Source: BOG-931 sp963761525 | GTDB lineage: Bacteria; Pseudomonadota; Alphaproteobacteria; Rhizobiales; Xanthobacteraceae | Assembly (NCBI GenBank): GCA_963761525.1 | Contig: CAVXHG010000002.1 | Coordinates: 1-64,000 of the forward strand | Length of the DNA: 64,000 nt | Direction of reading: 5' to 3' | Notes under the pieces: model-generated | Told to the model about the DNA's origin: nothing | Seen by the model: only the letters and a program-made list of their open reading frames with translations | The model's database searches: none | Made by a program: the position numbers and the translations under genes | In this document: positions 44,517 to 53,248 of the stretch, piece by piece | Layout: every line of letters begins with the position of its first letter | How positions within the stretch are numbered: the first letter of the stretch is position 1

Positions 44517-44786
44517 ATGGCACACAAAAAAGCAGGCGGATCCTCGCGTAACGGCCGTGATTCGGCAGGTCAACGCCTCGGGATCAAGGTTTTCGGCGGC
44601 GAGCAGGTCATCGCCGGTAACGTGATTGCACGCCAGCGCGGCACCAAATGGCATGCCGGCCGTAACGTCGGCATGGGTCGAGACCACACTCTGTTCGCGA
44701 AGACCGACGGCAAACTTGAGTTCCGTACCAAAAACAAAGGCCGCGTGTACATATCGGTACTCCCGTCGGAGGCAGCGGCCCAGTAA
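44517..44786 (+). CDS. rpmA: 50S ribosomal protein L27
   Basis: An 89-residue protein beginning MAHKKAGGSSRNGRDS, with the family motif GxxVxxGNVIxRQRGTKWHAGxNVGMGRDHTLFA seen at 32-62. The start ATG follows a TTTGGAGG ribosome-binding site. There is no N-terminal processing extension of the Firmicutes type. A strong terminator follows. Confidence 0.98.
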   Translation: MAHKKAGGSSRNGRDSAGQRLGIKVFGGEQVIAGNVIARQRGTKWHAGRNVGMGRDHTLFAKTDGKLEFRTKNKGRVYISVLPSEAAAQ

Positions 44787-44851
44787 TACGGTGGATCATA
44801 CGAGGTCTGCCGGCACCTAGTCGCCCGGCGGACCCGAATAGGCTCCGAGAG

Positions 44852-44888
44852 AAGGGGGACCGGGATGCCGGTCCCCCTTTCGGTTTTC
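44852..44888 (+). terminator. Rho-independent-like terminator after rpmA
   Basis: A 12-bp perfect stem (AAGGGGGACCGG paired with CCGGTCCCCCTT) encloses a GATG tetraloop and is followed by TCGGTTTT. It lies 65 bp after rpmA and just upstream of the GNAT gene, so it probably separates the ribosomal operon from downstream transcription. Confidence 0.85.
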
Positions 44889-44903
44889 TCAAGGAGCAAT
44901 GCA

Positions 44904-45563
44904 ATGACTCTGACAGAAGAAGTTGTTGCTCAAACACCGCGGCGTCACGAAATTCCCGTCCTGAAGACGGAACAGCTTGTGTTGCGCGCGCCGCGGCTAG
45001 CCGACGTAAAGGCTATCGCCCAAATCGCCAATGATCGGCGCATTGCCGAGAACGCAACGCGTATCCCGCATCCTTATGGCGTCGATGATGCGGAAGAGTT
45101 TGTCGCTTCCGTTAATCGTCGCGACGGTGAGGCGTGTTTTGTCGTTATTTGCGGCGGCAAGCCGATCGGCATCTGCAGTATCGATCGTCGCGAAGACGAT
45201 GCCGAGCTCGGTTACTGGCTAGGCGCCGCCTCTTGGGGGCAGGGCTTTGCCACCGAGGCGGCGCGCGCCGCGATCGACTATGCGTTTGGCGATCTCGGCT
45301 ACCCGGTGTTGCTGGCCGGCGCGCGGGTCAGCAATCCGGCGTCGCGCCGGGTGCTGGAGAAATGCGGCTTCCAGTGGACCGGCGTGCGCTTAGCGCGCAT
45401 CCGCGCCATTAATTCCGCGGCTCCTGTCGATCGTTTTCGGCTCGATCGCGGCTTGTGGGAAATCGCTGAAGTCGTGGCGCGCAGCCAAGCGCGTCGCTTA
45501 GAGTATGATCCGGAAAAGTGGAAGCCGGTTTTCCGAAAGGATCATGTTCAATCAAAATGCTAG
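44904..45563 (+). CDS. GNAT-family N-acetyltransferase (RimJ/RimL-like)
   Basis: A 219-residue acetyltransferase with TEQLVLRAPRLADVKAIAQIAND, then LGYWLGAASWGQGFATEAARAAIDYAF (the acetyl-CoA-binding motif A) and VSNPASRRVLEKCGF. It may acetylate an amine or protein N-terminus. The ATG at 44904 has AAGGAG nine bases upstream. The last about 22 residues (LEYDPEKWKPVF and after) are encoded by a copy of the intergenic palindromic repeat, so the original C-terminus has been replaced or extended. It sits between rpmA and obgE, where GNAT genes occur in related genomes. Confidence 0.92.
   Translation: MTLTEEVVAQTPRRHEIPVLKTEQLVLRAPRLADVKAIAQIANDRRIAENATRIPHPYGVDDAEEFVASVNRRDGEACFVVICGGKPIGICSIDRREDDAELGYWLGAASWGQGFATEAARAAIDYAFGDLGYPVLLAGARVSNPASRRVLEKCGFQWTGVRLARIRAINSAAPVDRFRLDRGLWEIAEVVARSQARRLEYDPEKWKPVFRKDHVQSKC
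45501..45549. repeat. Palindromic repeat, copy 2, inside the GNAT coding sequence
   Basis: GAGTATGATCCGGAAAAGTG to GATCATGTTC is the inverse complement form of the repeats at 4881 and 58530, with the same CGGAAAA/TTTTCCG inner pair. It is translated in frame as the C-terminal part of the acetyltransferase. Confidence 0.75.
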
Positions 45564-45608
45564 AGCGACGATCGATTCAATCGAGAACGACTTCGCTCTA
45601 AGCCGCAA

Positions 45609-46994
45609 CTATTGATCGTTCGGTCCGGCCTGGAACATCGGCGCGAGCTTGGCGACCAGCGCCGGTCCGAACCAACCTTGCGGATTGGACGGCGGCACGT
45701 GATCCATCAGCTCCCAGCCCTGGATCAGGATGCGCGCATGATCAAAAGCTTCCTGGAAATCCGTGCCCGGCAGCAGGCTTTGCCGGAACAGGGCGTCGCC
45801 GAAATAGGTCCAGTCCCGCTCCGGTGCGCAACCGAACGAGGTGCTCTTCTCATCCGAAGCCGTCATCACGATGGTGTTGTCGTTTTGCAGCGGAGCAACG
45901 AACGCGCCTGAATAGCAAGCGGAAACGATGACGATGCGGTTCTTGATGCCCTCGTTGTCAAGTGTCGAAGCCAGTTGCTGCGGCGTCAGTTGCGTTGACA
46001 TGTTGGCGGGGAGTTCGAGCGCAAAGCCTTGCTGGTTGCCGTGCGAGGTCATGAAAATCAGCAGCACGTCTTCATCTTTGTTCATCATGCCGGCGATGGC
46101 GTGGACCGCGGCTGAGAGATTCTTCGGGCTGGCCAGCGGGACGCTCGAAACCGTCTCGCGGTTGTTGATGAGGCGCAATGTGCGGTCCCTGATCGGAAGC
46201 ACGGTGCCCATCGACGTCAGCGCGCCATTGAGCTCTTTGACAAAAACGTCCTGCTCCGCCCAGCCTGCCATCCCGATCGTGTAAATGTTTGTCGTGCCCT
46301 GGCGCGGGGTTGCGAGATTCGAGATTTCGCTGTTGAGCAGGTCGGTCTGCTTCTGGTCGAGTTGCGCGACTTCACGCTCTATCCCGTACTTGGCATACAG
46401 ATATTCCCACCAGTTCGCGGTGCGGATATCGAAGTTGGGTGGAACGAAAGCCGGCGCGTCGGGAATAATCGAGTGGGCGGCGAATACGGCGACCCACAGG
46501 GCGGCGGTGCGCGCCAGTACGCGCAGCTGCGACTCCGGCTGCACGCTCGCGAGCACGCGGGACACCGCCCCAAGCCACCAAAGGATCTGGACGGCGAAGA
46601 TCGCAGACGTGATCGCGGTGTGCGACCAGAACGCGTTCAATGCGGCGGCAGATACAAGGAGCGAACCGCCGATCTGGATCAGCGCCGTGGCGATATCGGC
46701 GATCATCGAGAGAATGAACAGGGCCGACAGCGCGCTGGCCCGGGCCGCGGGACGCACGAACAGCGCCGCGACGGCAAGCTCAAGCGCGAGCCAGGCGACG
46801 ATGGCGTTGAGACCGTAAGGATTGAAGTGTGACGGTCCGCCGGCAACCGCCGCGAGCTGGAGGGCGACGCGGACGACCGCCAAAACGACCGTCCAGCCGA
46901 GCAGTGTTGGCAGGTCCGCCAGCGGCGGATCAGGCGTTCGCCGCCAGATCGCGGCCCGTGCCGCAAGCTTGAACACTGCCCACACGCTTACCAT
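45609..46994 (-). CDS. Membrane-anchored caspase-like (peptidase C13) protein
   Basis: A 461-residue protein with about five or six N-terminal membrane segments (residues about 30-205) and a C-terminal cysteine-protease-like domain. The catalytic dyad of C13/legumain-type clan CD enzymes is visible as His in FMTSHGNQQGF and Cys in IVIVSACYSGAFV. Two helix/strand repeats (VLPIRDRTLRLINN and VPLASPKNLSAAV) precede it. Family members of this layout are largely uncharacterised in alphaproteobacteria. It could be a regulated protease or a transamidase. It is transcribed opposite to the flanking GNAT and obgE genes, so it is not in their operon. Confidence 0.87.
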   Translation of the reverse strand: MVSVWAVFKLAARAAIWRRTPDPPLADLPTLLGWTVVLAVVRVALQLAAVAGGPSHFNPYGLNAIVAWLALELAVAALFVRPAARASALSALFILSMIADIATALIQIGGSLLVSAAALNAFWSHTAITSAIFAVQILWWLGAVSRVLASVQPESQLRVLARTAALWVAVFAAHSIIPDAPAFVPPNFDIRTANWWEYLYAKYGIEREVAQLDQKQTDLLNSEISNLATPRQGTTNIYTIGMAGWAEQDVFVKELNGALTSMGTVLPIRDRTLRLINNRETVSSVPLASPKNLSAAVHAIAGMMNKDEDVLLIFMTSHGNQQGFALELPANMSTQLTPQQLASTLDNEGIKNRIVIVSACYSGAFVAPLQNDNTIVMTASDEKSTSFGCAPERDWTYFGDALFRQSLLPGTDFQEAFDHARILIQGWELMDHVPPSNPQGWFGPALVAKLAPMFQAGPNDQ

Positions 46995-47139
46995 TCTCCA
47001 CGAGCGTACCGGCGACCGGCCGTTGGCTCGTCCCGGATTACCCTAAACCGATAGCAGATTGTCCTCTAGCGGAGGACGGCCGTAACCCACAATGGCAACA
47101 GCCATTGCGCGGAAAGCGCGGGCGAACTACGGATGCGAC

Positions 47140-48174
47140 ATGAAATTCCTCGATGAAGCCAAGGTCTATATTCGCTCCGGCGACGGCGGTAACGGGTGCA
47201 TCGCGTTCCGCCGCGAGAAATTCATCGAATTCGGCGGACCGAATGGTGGCGACGGCGGCAAGGGCGGTGACGTCATCGCCATGGCCGTGGACGGCCTCAA
47301 TACCCTGATCGACTATCGTTATCAGCAGCACTTTACCGCCAAGAATGGCGGCGGCGGCATGGGCAAGGATCGCCACGGCGCCAACGGCACGGATTCCATC
47401 CTCAAAGTTCCGATCGGCACCCAGATCTACGAAGAAGACGGCGAAACCTTGCTCGCCGATTTCACTGAACTCGGCGAGCGCATTACGCTCGCGCACGGCG
47501 GCAACGGCGGGTTCGGCAACGCCTATTTCAAGTCGTCGACCAACCGTGCGCCGCGTCGCGCCAATCCCGGTCAGCCCGGAACGGAAATGACGATCCGGTT
47601 GCGGCTGAAGCTGATCGCCGATGCCGGAATCGTCGGCCTGCCGAACGCCGGTAAGTCGACCTTTCTGGCCAGGGTCAGCGCGGCAAAGCCCAAGATCGCG
47701 GATTATCCGTTTACGACGCTGCACCCGCAACTCGGCGTCGTGAACGCGGACGGCCGCGAATTCGTACTCGCCGATATTCCGGGCTTGATCGAAGGCGCTC
47801 ATGAGGGCGTGGGTCTTGGCGACCGTTTTCTCGGCCACGTCGAACGCTGCCGCGTGCTTTTGCATCTGATCGATGGCACCGGCGACGATGCTGGCGAGGC
47901 TTACAAGACGGTGCGCACCGAGATCGAAGCTTATGGTCACGAGCTTGTCGACAAGCCGGAGATTGTCGTGCTGAACAAGGCCGATGCGCTCAGCGCCGAT
48001 GACATCAAAAAGCAGATCGCACAGCTCAAGCGCGCCGCCAAAAAAACGCCGATGGTGATGTCGGCAGTGAGCGGTGCGGGCGTGCAAGAGGTGCTGCGCG
48101 CGTTGCTGAAAGTGATCGAGGGTGCCCGCAGCGTCGAGAAGCCGCTCGCCGCGGACACGGCCTGGCGTCCATAG
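47140..48174 (+). CDS. obgE: GTPase Obg/CgtA
   Basis: A 344-residue essential GTPase in ribosome assembly and stress control. The glycine-rich Obg fold occupies about 1-158 (MKFLDEAKVYIRSGDGGNG). The G domain has G1 GLPNAGKST, G2 around PFTTLHPQLG, G3 DIPGLIEGA, G4 NKAD and G5 SAVSGAG. There is no long C-terminal domain. The ATG at 47140 matches the family start; the upstream ATG at 47092 would add 16 unusual residues. Confidence 0.97.
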   Translation: MKFLDEAKVYIRSGDGGNGCIAFRREKFIEFGGPNGGDGGKGGDVIAMAVDGLNTLIDYRYQQHFTAKNGGGGMGKDRHGANGTDSILKVPIGTQIYEEDGETLLADFTELGERITLAHGGNGGFGNAYFKSSTNRAPRRANPGQPGTEMTIRLRLKLIADAGIVGLPNAGKSTFLARVSAAKPKIADYPFTTLHPQLGVVNADGREFVLADIPGLIEGAHEGVGLGDRFLGHVERCRVLLHLIDGTGDDAGEAYKTVRTEIEAYGHELVDKPEIVVLNKADALSADDIKKQIAQLKRAAKKTPMVMSAVSGAGVQEVLRALLKVIEGARSVEKPLAADTAWRP

Positions 48175-48184
48175 CGGAGAACCC

Positions 48185-48892
48185 ATGCCTTACACGTTTG
48201 TCCTGGTTCACGGCGCCTGGCATGGCGGCTGGTGCTGGCAACGCGTTGCAGACCGATTGCGTGCGAGTGGCCACAAGGTTTTTACGCCGACATTGACGGG
48301 CGTCGGCGAGCGCGCTCATCTGTTGCGCGCAGGGATCGATCTGAAAACCCATATCAGCGATGTCGTCAACGTGATGAAGTGGGAGAACCTGAGCGACATC
48401 GTGTTGTGCGGCCATTCCTATGGCGGCTTTGTCATCTCCGGCGTTGCCGAACAAATGGCGCCGGCGATCCGTTCGATTGTCTTTCTCGATGCCTTCGTGC
48501 CTCACAACGGTGAAAGCGTACAGGATCTGACCGGGCCTGCCGTGAAGGAGAGCGTCGCCGCCGCGTTGCAACGCGGCGATCTGGCGATAGCGCCGAGGGC
48601 GGCGGAAGCCTTTGGCGTCAACGAGAAGGATCGCGCTTGGGTCGATCGCATGTGCGTCGGCCAGCCGGTCGCGACCTTTACCGAAAAGATTTTGCTGACC
48701 GGAGCGCGCGAGGGGATCGCGCGCAAGAGCTACATCCGCGCCAAGAGCTATGCCAATCCCGGCTTCGATAAAGCGCTGGCCGCTGCCGAAGCCGATTCGT
48801 CATGGCGCACCTACGGCGTACCGTGCGGCCACGACGTGATGGTCGATATGCCGGAGCGGCTGACGGAAATCCTGTTCGAAGTAGCGCAATAG
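48185..48892 (+). CDS. Alpha/beta hydrolase
   Basis: A 235-residue hydrolase beginning YTFVLVHGAWHGGWCW. The nucleophile elbow is CGHSYGG, and the C-terminal catalytic His lies in PCGHDVMVDMPERL, with an acidic residue before it. It resembles the pheromone-hydrolase/MenH-like esterases of alphaproteobacteria. The ATG at 48185 follows obgE by 10 bp, so the two are probably cotranscribed. Its substrate is unknown. Confidence 0.92.
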   Translation: MPYTFVLVHGAWHGGWCWQRVADRLRASGHKVFTPTLTGVGERAHLLRAGIDLKTHISDVVNVMKWENLSDIVLCGHSYGGFVISGVAEQMAPAIRSIVFLDAFVPHNGESVQDLTGPAVKESVAAALQRGDLAIAPRAAEAFGVNEKDRAWVDRMCVGQPVATFTEKILLTGAREGIARKSYIRAKSYANPGFDKALAAAEADSSWRTYGVPCGHDVMVDMPERLTEILFEVAQ

Positions 48893-48893
48893 T

Positions 48894-50465
48894 TTAGTGA
48901 TGTGAGAATTTCAGCGAGCCGTCGCGTTCGATGCGTGGCAACAGATCGATTTCCCACGCCAGATATTCGTTCATCGCAGCTTTGGTATCGCCGGTCCGCT
49001 CATACGGCTTTCGCCATTGATCGACCGCTTCGTCGGCCATCCGGGCATCCTTGGATAGCGGATAGCTTGCTGCCTGCCACGCGGCATTGCCGCCGGTGAG
49101 GACGCGCACGGGAGCGTCGATCAGCGCCTTCGCTTCCGCCGCCGCGAGATTTGCCAGAATGCCGTCTTCCGAAGTCAGCACCAGTGCGCCGCGCAACGGG
49201 ATTTTCTTGAGCGCCCGGTCGAGCCGGGTGCGGATGGCGTACCATGCGCCGGGAATATGTCCGGCGAGATAATCGCGGCTCATTGCAAGATCGACGACGG
49301 TCGCCGCATCGCGCGACAGCAACTCTTGCAACGAAGCGACATCGATCGCCTCGCCGGCTTTTGCTTCGCCGTCGAGCGTCGGCGCTTTCGGCGAGCCGGT
49401 TTCAGTTCCGGACTCGACCAGCACGAAGACCTCCTGCCAACCCATTTGCCGCAGCCATGATCCGGTCATCGCTGCACGCACTTCGGCGTCGTCAACCAGG
49501 ACGATTCGCGCGCCAAGCGTTCCGACATATTGATCGGTCGCCTGCACCAGCTGTCCGCCCGGTGCCGAAATCGCACCACTGACATGGCCGGCGGAGTATT
49601 CGCCCGGATCGCGAACGTCAAACAGGTAGAGCGTGCGCTGCTGATCCTGCCGCAGCGCTTCGAGCCTGACGGGGTCGATTTGCTCGACGCCGCAATCTTG
49701 CGCAACTTTTTGGGCGGCCCGTCGTGCCCAGTCGAGCGTCTCGGCCGAAACCTCCGGGGCGCGATGATTTTTGCCGCTATCGCAGGCAAAGCCCGCGAGG
49801 CTGTAACCCATGGTCCCGTTGCGCAGCGCCACGACTTTGTTCGGCAGGCCGGCGTTGATCAGCGATTGCGCGCCAATGATGCTGCGCGTCCGGCCGGCGC
49901 AATTCACAACGACCGTGGTCTCAGGCGCGGGCGCGATCTCGCGGGCGCGTAGCACCAGCTCGGCGCCAGGGACGTTGATACCGGTCGGGATCGACACCCG
50001 CGAATATTCATCGAAAGGCCTGCTGTCGAGCACGACGATATTGGCCTTGTCGCGTATGAGCTTCTCAAGCTCATGAGCGGAAATGTTCGGCGTGCCGTTC
50101 TTGTGTTCGATATATTCGCCGAAGGCCTTGCTCGGCACATTGACGCCGGAAAACACTTCGAAGCCCGCCGCGACCCAGGCATCGAAGCCACCGTTGAGAA
50201 CAAAGGTGTCCGGATAGCCGTTGCGCATCAGGACCGCGGCGGCGCGTTCGGCAAGGCCGTCGTTATCGTCGCAGAGCACAACGCGCGTCGAACGGCGCGG
50301 CACAAGCTGCGCAAATTTGAGTTCGAGGCGGCTCAGCGGGATCGAACGCGCCAGTAGCAGATGTCGTTGCGAGAAGATCAGTTCCTCTCGCACATCGACC
50401 AGCGCCAGCTCGCCGCCGGCGCCGATCATGCCCCGCAACTCCGCGGGGCTGATGGATGCGGTCAC
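48894..50465 (-). CDS. Multidomain rhodanese-like sulfurtransferase
   Basis: A 523-residue protein with four rhodanese domains in tandem (about 1-100, 115-225, 255-365 and 375-500). The Cys persulfide loop is present in the first two (VLCDDND and NCAGRTRS) and missing in the last two (VDDAEVR and TSEDGIL), so only the N-terminal half is likely catalytic. No signal peptide is present. It overlaps the upstream cysteine-dioxygenase-like gene by ATGA, which suggests that it acts on sulfur derived from cysteine catabolism (inference). Confidence 0.9.
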   Translation of the reverse strand: MTASISPAELRGMIGAGGELALVDVREELIFSQRHLLLARSIPLSRLELKFAQLVPRRSTRVVLCDDNDGLAERAAAVLMRNGYPDTFVLNGGFDAWVAAGFEVFSGVNVPSKAFGEYIEHKNGTPNISAHELEKLIRDKANIVVLDSRPFDEYSRVSIPTGINVPGAELVLRAREIAPAPETTVVVNCAGRTRSIIGAQSLINAGLPNKVVALRNGTMGYSLAGFACDSGKNHRAPEVSAETLDWARRAAQKVAQDCGVEQIDPVRLEALRQDQQRTLYLFDVRDPGEYSAGHVSGAISAPGGQLVQATDQYVGTLGARIVLVDDAEVRAAMTGSWLRQMGWQEVFVLVESGTETGSPKAPTLDGEAKAGEAIDVASLQELLSRDAATVVDLAMSRDYLAGHIPGAWYAIRTRLDRALKKIPLRGALVLTSEDGILANLAAAEAKALIDAPVRVLTGGNAAWQAASYPLSKDARMADEAVDQWRKPYERTGDTKAAMNEYLAWEIDLLPRIERDGSLKFSHH

Positions 50466-51001
50466 GTTGCTTGCTGAGCGGTCATCTGATGCACTTCGCC
50501 GGTCTTCAGGTCGAAGCGCACGCGATTGATCTTGTCGAGATTGGTGCCGGTGACGCGGATAAAGCGCGAATAGTCCGGATAGTCGATCGAGTGAATCTTG
50601 CCGTCCTCGTAGATGCCGGCATGGCCAGGTTCGAGACGGTATTTTTTCACCGGCTTGAGCTTGGCATGCTTTTGGTCGGCGCCGTTATCCTCACGCTCCC
50701 ATTCGGTCATCTCGGTGTAGTGGGTCGCCTGACCGTAGATCGCCCATGACGCGCCATGATCATGGGGCGGCGAAACCCGCGCCTTGTCGTTGATGTGCGC
50801 CAGAATCTGGAAGCCCAGATCCTTGTCTTCGTGAAGCAGGTGCAGCCCGCGCGGCGCGTCCTCGCAGTGCTTCTTCACGAAGTCCTTGTTATGCAGCAGG
50901 TGCTCGAGCCTGGTGCGTACTTCTTCGCGGCCACTCGGGCCTGGATCGCGCGATAGGATGGAATGGCAGTCCGTTATGAACTGATCGAGCTCATAGGCCA
51001 T
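50462..51001 (-). CDS. Cysteine dioxygenase-type cupin protein
   Basis: A 179-residue protein with the iron-binding HDH of the cupin fold in SPPHDHGASWAIYGQ and a later His in GKIHSIDYPDYS. It likely oxidises a thiol such as cysteine or 3-mercaptopropionate. The ATG at 51001 (MAYELDQFIT) was chosen over an upstream frame extension. The gene overlaps the four-domain rhodanese by 4 bp. It is divergent from the regB-like kinase gene. Confidence 0.9.
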   Translation of the reverse strand: MAYELDQFITDCHSILSRDPGPSGREEVRTRLEHLLHNKDFVKKHCEDAPRGLHLLHEDKDLGFQILAHINDKARVSPPHDHGASWAIYGQATHYTEMTEWEREDNGADQKHAKLKPVKKYRLEPGHAGIYEDGKIHSIDYPDYSRFIRVTGTNLDKINRVRFDLKTGEVHQMTAQQAT

Positions 51002-51156
51002 AGTTGTCCTCCCAACAGGGGCTATTGGAGTTGCCCCAGTTTCGCGCATCCGCGCGGCTGGCGCCAGTGTCCCGATTCCGTGGTTTCAAATGCGGCCGTG
51101 TGAGACAACTTGCCCTTACCCTGTTTGGGCCCGGCCACAGTCGTTACACTGGCGGC

Positions 51157-52497
51157 ATGTTCGGTCTTCCCAAGCTTCACGATCGGCCCCGCAACGTGCG
51201 GCTGGATACGCTGGTTCGGCTGCGCTGGCTCGCCGTGTGCGGCCAGATCGCGGCGGTCCTGGTGGTGCATTTCGGCCTCGAATTCGAGGTGCCGATCTGG
51301 GCCTGCATGGCCGTCATTGTGCTGTCTGCGTTGCTCAATGTGGCGCTGCGCGTCGGCTTTCATCAGACGCAATGGCTTGAACCGGACCGGGCGGCTTGGC
51401 TGCTGGCGTTCGACATCGCCGAGCTTGCGGCGCTGCTCTATCTCACCGGCGGTTTGGAAAATCCGTTCGGCTATTTGCTGCTCGGGCCGGTGCTGATCTC
51501 GGCAACCGCGTTGCCGCCGCGCATGACCCTGCTGATCGGCACGTTCGCGATGGTCTGCGCCACGGTGCTGGTGTTCTTCCACTACGATCTGCCTTGGGAC
51601 AGCGAAGATCCGCTGCAGCTTCCCGAAATCTACATGGTCGGCGTCTGGCTCTCGATCCTGCTCGCGATCGGCTATATCGGCGTCTACACGTGGCAAATCG
51701 CGGAAGAGGCGCGGCAGCTTTCCGATGCACTCGCGGCAACCGAACTGGTGCTGGCGCGTGAGCAGCACCTGTCGCAGCTGGATGGTCTTGCCGCGGCGGC
51801 GGCGCACGAGCTTGGCACGCCGCTCGCGACCATTACTGTCGTGGTGCGTGAAATCGAACGGGCGCTTGAGGCGAACTCGCCCTATAGCGACGACGTGAAA
51901 TTGCTGCGCGAACAAGCGCAGCGGTGCCGCGAGATTTTGTCGAAGATTACCGAGCTACCCGCCAGCGACCCGTTCGATCGCATGCCGATTTCCGCGTTGA
52001 TCGAGGAAGCTGCTGCGCCGCACCGTAACTTCGGCGTGCAGATCGGCATCACGTTGCCGTCGGATCGTTCAGCCGAACCGGTCGGCACCCGTAACCCCGG
52101 TATTCGTTACGGTTTGGGCAATTTGATCGAGAACGCCGTCGATTTTGCCCGCCGCCGTGTTGAGGTTTTCGTGAACTGGAGCCCGGCAGAAGTCAGCATC
52201 GCCATCAGCGACGACGGTCCCGGCTTCGCGCCCGAAGTCATCGACAGGATCGGCGCGCCCTACGTCACCCATCGGCGGCCCGAGCCACGCGGGGAAGATG
52301 AGGATACGACCGTTTTCGGGCTCGGATTGGGCTTCTTCATCGCCAAGACCCTGCTCGAACGCTCCGGAGCTAAACTTTCTTTAACAAACCAGGCGCCGCC
52401 GATGCATGGCGCCACGATCACGATTACCTGGAGCCGGGCCGCTTTTGAACGGGCGCTGATAGCGCCCCCTCTTGAGCCCGCCGCCGAAGCCTCCTAA
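51157..52497 (+). CDS. regB: Redox-responsive sensor histidine kinase RegB/PrrB/ActS type
   Basis: A 446-residue kinase with about six membrane helices (about 20-190). It includes the GGLENPF quinone-binding motif (family GGxxNPF), the dimerisation box AAAAAHELGTPLATI with the phospho-His, and Cys in REQAQRCREIL, in the position of the redox-active cysteine of RegB. The ATPase lobe contains NLIENAVDFA, DDGPGFAP and GLGLGFFIAKTLL. It senses redox and controls photosynthesis, respiration and fixation genes in relatives. The regulator gene follows after about 67 bp. Confidence 0.95.
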   Translation: MFGLPKLHDRPRNVRLDTLVRLRWLAVCGQIAAVLVVHFGLEFEVPIWACMAVIVLSALLNVALRVGFHQTQWLEPDRAAWLLAFDIAELAALLYLTGGLENPFGYLLLGPVLISATALPPRMTLLIGTFAMVCATVLVFFHYDLPWDSEDPLQLPEIYMVGVWLSILLAIGYIGVYTWQIAEEARQLSDALAATELVLAREQHLSQLDGLAAAAAHELGTPLATITVVVREIERALEANSPYSDDVKLLREQAQRCREILSKITELPASDPFDRMPISALIEEAAAPHRNFGVQIGITLPSDRSAEPVGTRNPGIRYGLGNLIENAVDFARRRVEVFVNWSPAEVSIAISDDGPGFAPEVIDRIGAPYVTHRRPEPRGEDEDTTVFGLGLGFFIAKTLLERSGAKLSLTNQAPPMHGATITITWSRAAFERALIAPPLEPAAEAS

Positions 52498-52564
52498 TTG
52501 TTAGGAAGCATTGGCCTGATTGTTGATGCGGGGGTTGGCGATCATTTTAAGGAGTGAAATTGCC

Positions 52565-53134
52565 ATGACCAGTGCGCCGATGACCAATGCGCCGGCTGCC
52601 GCGACGCCGACCGAGCGTTCGCTCCTTATTGTGGAAGACGACAAATCGTTCCTGCAACGGCTTGCTCGCGCCATGGAAGGCCGCGGGTTCATAGTGACGA
52701 CAGCGGAGTCGGTCGCCGAAGGTCTGTTGCAAGTCGAGAAGGCCGCTCCGGCTTTTGCGGTCGTCGATATGCGCCTTGGCGACGGCAATGGCCTCGACGT
52801 TATCTCCGCCATGAAAAAGCGCCGGCCGGAAGCGCGAGCGATCATCCTGACCGGCTACGGTAACATCGCCACGGCGGTGAATGCGGTGAAACTCGGCGCG
52901 GTCGATTATCTAGCCAAGCCGGTCGACGCCGACGATGTGGCAGCGGCGTTACTGGCGCTCGATAACAGAAAAATCGAGCCGCCGGAAAATCCGATGTCGG
53001 CGGACCGTGTCCGCTGGGAGCACATTCAGCGCATCTACGAACTGTGCGGGCGCAACGTCTCCGAGACCGCGCGCCGGCTCAACATGCACCGTCGTACCTT
53101 GCAGCGCATTCTGGCCAAACGCGCCCCGAAGTAA
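52565..53134 (+). CDS. regA: Response regulator RegA/PrrA/ActR type
   Basis: A 189-residue regulator. The receiver has LLIVEDDKSF, the phospho-acceptor region VVDMRLGDGNGL, LTGYG and the Lys in LAKPVD. The short Fis-type helix-turn-helix C-terminus ends with NVSETARRLNMHRRTLQRILAKR, the highly conserved DNA-recognition segment. The ATG at 52565 is preceded by AAGGAG. It is the partner of the upstream kinase. Confidence 0.96.
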   Translation: MTSAPMTNAPAAATPTERSLLIVEDDKSFLQRLARAMEGRGFIVTTAESVAEGLLQVEKAAPAFAVVDMRLGDGNGLDVISAMKKRRPEARAIILTGYGNIATAVNAVKLGAVDYLAKPVDADDVAAALLALDNRKIEPPENPMSADRVRWEHIQRIYELCGRNVSETARRLNMHRRTLQRILAKRAPK

Positions 53135-53248
53135 GCAGCTGTTTACCTCGATCGTTTCGAATTTTAGCGAATGGCCTAAGCCAACCTTCGCAGGATTTCC
53201 CTATTAATCCACAGGATTGACGGGTGAGTTTTTTGCGTGGGGTGTTGC

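Noticed and set aside
47038..48186. Minus-strand frame opposite obgE
   Set aside because: ObgE G-motifs on the plus strand are unambiguous.
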